Assembly (NCBI RefSeq): GCF_021513135.1
Contig: NZ_CP090980.1
Location: 310,001 to 374,000 of the forward strand
Origin: Vibrio sp. SS-MA-C1-2
GTDB lineage: Bacteria; Pseudomonadota; Gammaproteobacteria; Enterobacterales; Vibrionaceae
Direction: 5' to 3'
Length of the DNA stretch: 64,000 nucleotides
Positions within the stretch are counted from its first letter, which is position 1, and each line of letters starts with the position of its first letter. Shown here piece after piece: positions 60,578 through 64,000 of the stretch. Below the pieces are notes generated by a model that was not told the origin of the DNA, did no database searches, and was given only the letters and a program-made list of their open reading frames with translations. The position numbers and the translations under genes are program-made.

Positions 60578-60662
60578 CATCATCACTCAATCTATTCAAA
60601 TTTCCCATATTGAAAGGAACGAGAACAAATCAGATTAAGTTAACTTATTCGATTTCAGCGAT

Positions 60663-60854
60663 CTACTGTTGATTTTGCTGTTTTGTCGCATAAAAGTGAG
60701 CAAAATACTGTTCTAATATTTCTGGAGTCAATTTACCTTGCTCTTCCAATGCTTTTAACTCAGCAGCAATTTTTTTCTGCTCTTCTAGGGATGGCAATGG
60801 AATCTCAGGCTCATCACCAGCATCTTGGATTAGCTGTTCAAGATCATTTTGCAT
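60663..60854 (-). CDS. Small acidic protein, unknown function
   Basis: 63 residues, highly charged and helical (SLEEQKKIAAELKALEEQGKLTPEILEQYF), with no signal peptide. Probably a small cytosolic conserved protein. The short match of PLPSLEEQKKI to type I restriction specificity subunits is a chance coiled-coil resemblance. It has its own terminator, supporting expression. No family recognised. Confidence 0.65.
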   Translation of the reverse strand: MQNDLEQLIQDAGDEPEIPLPSLEEQKKIAAELKALEEQGKLTPEILEQYFAHFYATKQQNQQ

Positions 60855-60965
60855 AATGTTTTCCTACATTTTCTATTGGATCTAATAAATATTAAACCGT
60901 ATTAATAATTAAATTATAACTGATCCATAGTCAAAGAGAAATCATCGAGATCAATAGATGAAAAT

Positions 60966-61688
60966 TTAGCAAACTGTTTTATGAATTTGATAATGTTCTT
61001 TTCTACCATTATAAGCATTGACTAACACATCAATATCTTCTTGGACAAATGGACGCAGTCCACCTAAGATCATATGCTTACACCCCGTACCAATAACTTC
61101 GCCTTCAGATTTAAAGACAAACCCTAAAGTAACATTGCCACGCTTACCTTCAATATCTAAGCGAGTCTCTGCTAATTCAATCGTCGGTTCTGAGAAATCA
61201 AGTGTCGTAAAATGAATAGACATATCTTCATACATCACTAACGGACGAGACGGATTAATCATCATTCCTTTGTCTTTCATCAGTGGCATTAAAATATGCG
61301 GAAAATTTTCACCTGAAAAGCGTACATAATTTTTAATTAAATGAGCCACCATACCTTGATCTGTCGAGCATTCGCCCTGACGCTCAACCTTTAAGTAGGC
61401 TTTTTCTTGCTGATCGATAAATTGGAAGTTTTCATCATCTAAGTGATGAGGTGATAATTCAGTCGTATCATTGACCACAGCCGCAAATCGAAACGTCATC
61501 GATTGACTGACACCAATTTGGCTCAACGTTAACCCAAAAAGAAGATCACCCGGAACACAAAAGCGGGTCGCATCTTCATCGTGAATGGGATTAAAATCAT
61601 TAGCGATCGCTTTTGCAAAGTGGCTAGCTTGTGGACGAGTAATCGACCATTGCCCGTCTTTTTCGTTAACATATTCAGAGATAAACAT
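60966..61688 (-). CDS. DUF3581 family protein (hot-dog-like)
   Basis: 240 residues. It matches the gammaproteobacterial DUF3581 family in size and in the segments QASHFAKAIANDFNPIHDEDATRFCVPGDLLFGL and GTGCKHMILGGLRPFVQEDIDVLV. The motif NDFNPIHDEDA resembles the active-site region of MaoC-type hot-dog hydratases, so a role in acyl-CoA or lipid handling is possible, but not shown. Cytosolic. It stands alone upstream of the 63-aa gene. Confidence 0.8.
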   Translation of the reverse strand: MFISEYVNEKDGQWSITRPQASHFAKAIANDFNPIHDEDATRFCVPGDLLFGLTLSQIGVSQSMTFRFAAVVNDTTELSPHHLDDENFQFIDQQEKAYLKVERQGECSTDQGMVAHLIKNYVRFSGENFPHILMPLMKDKGMMINPSRPLVMYEDMSIHFTTLDFSEPTIELAETRLDIEGKRGNVTLGFVFKSEGEVIGTGCKHMILGGLRPFVQEDIDVLVNAYNGRKEHYQIHKTVC

Positions 61689-61947
61689 AAGGATTGATTC
61701 ACACAGTTTTAATAATTACTGCCAGTCTACACTAAAACAGTGATTTCAATGGTCTAGCCAGATAAAACAACCAGTAGAGAAAACTGAAATCATCGCGATA
61801 AAAGGTGTGATCCCCTTCATGAATTTTCATTCCATTAACTTTAATTTAACGATCTATTTAACACTTACTAATATTATGGTTTTTATTCTCAATTATTATT
61901 TGATAACTTGAAAATAGAATAAACATCAGCAAAAAAGAAGACAAAAA

Positions 61948-62631
61948 ATGCAGCCGTTAATAGGAAATATAAAAAGTCCATTAGCAAAAAAATGTGTCAT
62001 ATTTGACTGCAACGGGACACTTAACAACAGCGAGTTTCTTTGCAATCAGTCACTTATCAATGTATTTAATCGTCACTTTAATTGCAATCTGACTATCGAA
62101 GAGTGCATGGAACAATACAATGGTGGTAACGTTGTTGATGTCATTTTCGAGCTTATGCATTTTACTGGCGTTTCAGCCCCATTAGAATATGTAGAAGCCT
62201 TATATCGACAAGAGCGAGAAATTCAATTTCAACAACACCTAAAACCCACCAAAGGAATCATCTCTCTGCTTACTCGATTAAAAGAGCAAGGGATTGAGAT
62301 GTGTGTTATCGCCAAGTGTGACAGTAAGAATATGCTAGAAAATTTAACACTCTTAGGCTTATCCTCTTTTTTTAAAAATAGCCTATTTTCTGGTGATGAT
62401 TTTAATAGTTATAAACCTGAACCTGACATTATTCATTATGCCGCCCTTAATATGGGGTATTCATTAGATGAATGTATCTTTATTGATGATTCACTATTAG
62501 GGGTTCAAACCGGAGTAAATGCACAGGTTACAACCGTTCATTTCCATTCTAACCCCGCATTTAAAAAATTCGATAATCCAGAGGTTATTGAGATAGAGGA
62601 AATTGAACATTTAAGCCAGTTACTTATTTAA
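61948..62631 (+). CDS. HAD-superfamily protein, YieH-like, with substituted catalytic residues
   Basis: 227 residues. The fold is that of YieH-type HAD phosphatases, with cap domain (about 30-95) and the ends YKPEPD (motif III Lys) and CIFIDDSLLGVQTG (motif IV Asp-Asp). Motif I reads FDCNGTL in place of FDxDGT: nucleophile Asp20 is kept, but the general acid/base Asp is Asn22. Motif II reads VIAKCDSKN where YieH has VVSNGPNN, so the Ser/Thr is Ala. It may be an inactive or binding-only phosphatase relative. It stands convergent to the LysR gene (29-bp gap). Confidence 0.85.
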   Translation: MQPLIGNIKSPLAKKCVIFDCNGTLNNSEFLCNQSLINVFNRHFNCNLTIEECMEQYNGGNVVDVIFELMHFTGVSAPLEYVEALYRQEREIQFQQHLKPTKGIISLLTRLKEQGIEMCVIAKCDSKNMLENLTLLGLSSFFKNSLFSGDDFNSYKPEPDIIHYAALNMGYSLDECIFIDDSLLGVQTGVNAQVTTVHFHSNPAFKKFDNPEVIEIEEIEHLSQLLI

Positions 62632-62660
62632 GCTTAAAAGTTTAACTATTTTAGAATTAA

Positions 62661-63584
62661 TTAATGGCTGGTTAATAGTGAAGAACTTAACGGCAAACTA
62701 CTTTTATTCAAAATAGACTCATTTTGTAACCTTGCTACAAACCAGTCAGTCAAATAAGAGATATCTTCTCTATTACTTAGTCTTAAGGTTAAGAGTTCTG
62801 TTACTGTCGGTAATAAATTAGAGTCAATAATGTCCACTTTTTGATGATCTATCAGAGAATCAACTAATGAAGAGTGGATACAAGCAATCCCTTTACTTTT
62901 ACTACATAATTCAACAATTAACTTATTATCTTCTAACTGCCAAACAGGCATTACATTCATTAAATTAGATAAAATATGTTGACGCTGTTGAGGATTTAAC
63001 AACAGTCGAAAATAGCTCAAATCAAAAATAGACCTTGCTTGTTCAATATGTGGCGTTAACTCTTTTGCGGCAATCCAAACATATTTAGATAACTCTAAAG
63101 TATATGATTGACAATCTAATGTTTCAAATTGGTCATTGAAACTGATAATAATATCCAGTGTTCCGTCACTCAACAGTTGTTCTAATTCTTGACTTTCACG
63201 ACACACAACATTTAATTCAATTGATGAAAATAAATTTTCAAAATCTAAAAAGACGGATAATAACTCATCACCAAAGGCAATAGGATCGACACCAATAGAT
63301 AAAATCGGTTTTTTATTTTCAGCTAGAACTTGTACTTGTTCTTTAAATTGAACCGCTTGATTTTGTAGTAGCCGAGCTTTTTTTAGTAATAAATTACCAT
63401 TAGCTGTCAATTTAATACTACGACCTTGACGAAGAAAAAGAGTAAATCCTAAATCTATCTCTAAATTTTGAATCGTTTGACTGACATTACTTTGACTGCG
63501 CTTTAATTTTTTTGCTGCCAAACTAAAAGAGCCGTTATCTGCTACAGAAATAAACGCATCAATAGCATCAATTTGAATTTTCAT
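62661..63584 (-). CDS. LysR-family transcriptional regulator
   Basis: 307 residues from the ATG chosen (MKIQIDAIDAFISVADNGSF), which has AAGGA nine bases upstream; a TTG six codons earlier is the alternative. The N-terminal winged helix-turn-helix (SFSLAAKKLKRSQSNVSQTIQNLEIDLGFTLFLR) is typical; the C-terminal part is the LysR substrate-binding domain (ILSIGVDPIAFGDELLSVF ...). Effector and targets are unknown. No divergent partner gene lies directly upstream; the next gene is on the same strand. Confidence 0.9.
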   Translation of the reverse strand: MKIQIDAIDAFISVADNGSFSLAAKKLKRSQSNVSQTIQNLEIDLGFTLFLRQGRSIKLTANGNLLLKKARLLQNQAVQFKEQVQVLAENKKPILSIGVDPIAFGDELLSVFLDFENLFSSIELNVVCRESQELEQLLSDGTLDIIISFNDQFETLDCQSYTLELSKYVWIAAKELTPHIEQARSIFDLSYFRLLLNPQQRQHILSNLMNVMPVWQLEDNKLIVELCSKSKGIACIHSSLVDSLIDHQKVDIIDSNLLPTVTELLTLRLSNREDISYLTDWFVARLQNESILNKSSLPLSSSLLTSH

Positions 63585-63640
63585 TGTGCTAATCCTTAGC
63601 AAAAAACATATGAAAATAGTTTATACCATAATTCCAACAT

Positions 63641-63694
63641 GAAAAAAAACCCTATAAAATCATATTTTTATACATTCATATGACAAATAGGGTT
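63641..63694 (-). terminator. Likely terminator of the OmpA-domain gene
   Basis: AACCCTAT (63649-63656) pairs with ATAGGGTT (63687-63694); on the minus strand the stem is followed by eight T. The loop is long (30 bases). Confidence 0.55.
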
Positions 63695-63796
63695 ATTAAG
63701 CGTGTTATTGCACCAATTTAACAAAATTTCGGCACTAATTTAATATAAGCAAATCAAATCGTCGTTAAGTATTCATTAAATAGTAACAAAAGCATA

Positions 63797-64000
63797 TTAC
63801 TCAATAGTGATCTCGACTCGTCGATTTTTTTCTCTACCCACTTCCGTTTCATTACTTTCAACAGGAGTCGCTTCTCCTTGAGTTTGAATCGCCAATTTAT
63901 CCACTGCAATTCCATTTTGGTTCAAATTATCTGCCGTTTTAGTGGCACGATCCAAACCTAACTCTAAGTTATATTTCTCACTGCCGATACTATCAGTATG
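63797..64000 (-). CDS. OmpA-domain protein, C-terminal end (partial)
   Basis: 67 residues in an open frame running off the right edge. The sequence (HTDSIGSEKYNLELGLDRA, later GEATPV, then GREKNRRVEITIE) is the C-terminal OmpA/MotB-like peptidoglycan-binding domain, with the Asp of HTD and the Arg of RRV that contact diaminopimelate in the family. The gene's start lies outside the window, so it cannot be told whether it is OmpA itself or a lipoprotein. Confidence 0.85.
   Translation of the reverse strand, partial: HTDSIGSEKYNLELGLDRATKTADNLNQNGIAVDKLAIQTQGEATPVESNETEVGREKNRRVEITIE

Noticed and set aside
60663-60854. Restriction-modification specificity subunit fragment (PLPSLEEQKKI match)
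   Set aside because: The match is limited to a short coiled-coil-like phrase; the 63-aa gene has its own terminator and no restriction genes are nearby.

Overview
The window is a low-GC chromosomal segment of a gammaproteobacterium, most likely a member of the Vibrionaceae (Photobacterium/Aliivibrio-like). The evidence is lineage-typical genes (DUF3581, DUF2960, PsiE, a YjeH-type exporter, a malP-malQ-glgB block with malT nearby, an RhlE helicase) and about twenty full or partial ERIC elements (about 127 bp imperfect palindromes with TATACC.../...GGGTATA ends) between genes. The genus is inferred, not shown. No rRNA, tRNA, integrase or CRISPR array was seen.

Layout. 0-3.3 kb: tail of an MFS exporter, two small outer-membrane beta-barrels, a sugar O-acetyltransferase sandwiched between ERICs, and a small membrane protein. 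3.3-6.3 kb: a sulfide/persulfide module with a CoA-disulfide-reductase/rhodanese fusion divergent from a two-Cys ArsR regulator and two half-size YeeE/YedE transporters; the shared promoter carries five ATTAG motifs spaced exactly 15 bp apart. 6.5-14 kb: a DUF4382 lipoprotein, yjeH, an unknown 293-aa protein, a tiny CC-motif membrane peptide, and a four-metal-binding-domain CopA.

14.1-29.1 kb: five minus-strand genes form the most unusual locus, a surface system of DUF11-type secreted proteins (163, 1056 and about 1040 aa), a 2235-aa outer-membrane giant (DUF11, SdrD-B-like, Ig-like, C-terminal beta-barrel) and an OmpA-like lipoprotein. The last gene is split by a frameshift at a G7 tract. 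Low-complexity repeats fill the gaps. 29.2-39.6 kb: a REP-associated tyrosine transposase (RAYT) with about a dozen GGACAGGCA/TGCCTGTCC copies around it, interspersed with an FMN reductase, a DUF3859 protein, rhlE, ltaE, a lipoprotein, a porin, sdaA and a YfeY-like lipoprotein.

39.7-46.5 kb: small unknown proteins, a thioredoxin-like membrane protein, psiE, a Kef-type antiporter translationally coupled to an atypical Sir2 protein, an exported alpha/beta hydrolase and a P-loop kinase. 46.5-57.8 kb: glgB, malQ, malP and malT (glycogen/maltodextrin metabolism) with candidate MalT boxes before malP and a candidate CRP site before malT. 57.8-64 kb: modABC, a DUF3581 protein, a HAD protein that has lost two catalytic residues, a LysR regulator and the end of an OmpA-domain gene.

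Functional links: the sulfur module looks autoregulated by its own repressor; malT should drive malP-malQ with a terminator-like attenuator before glgB; the DUF11 locus is probably a co-assembled envelope structure.
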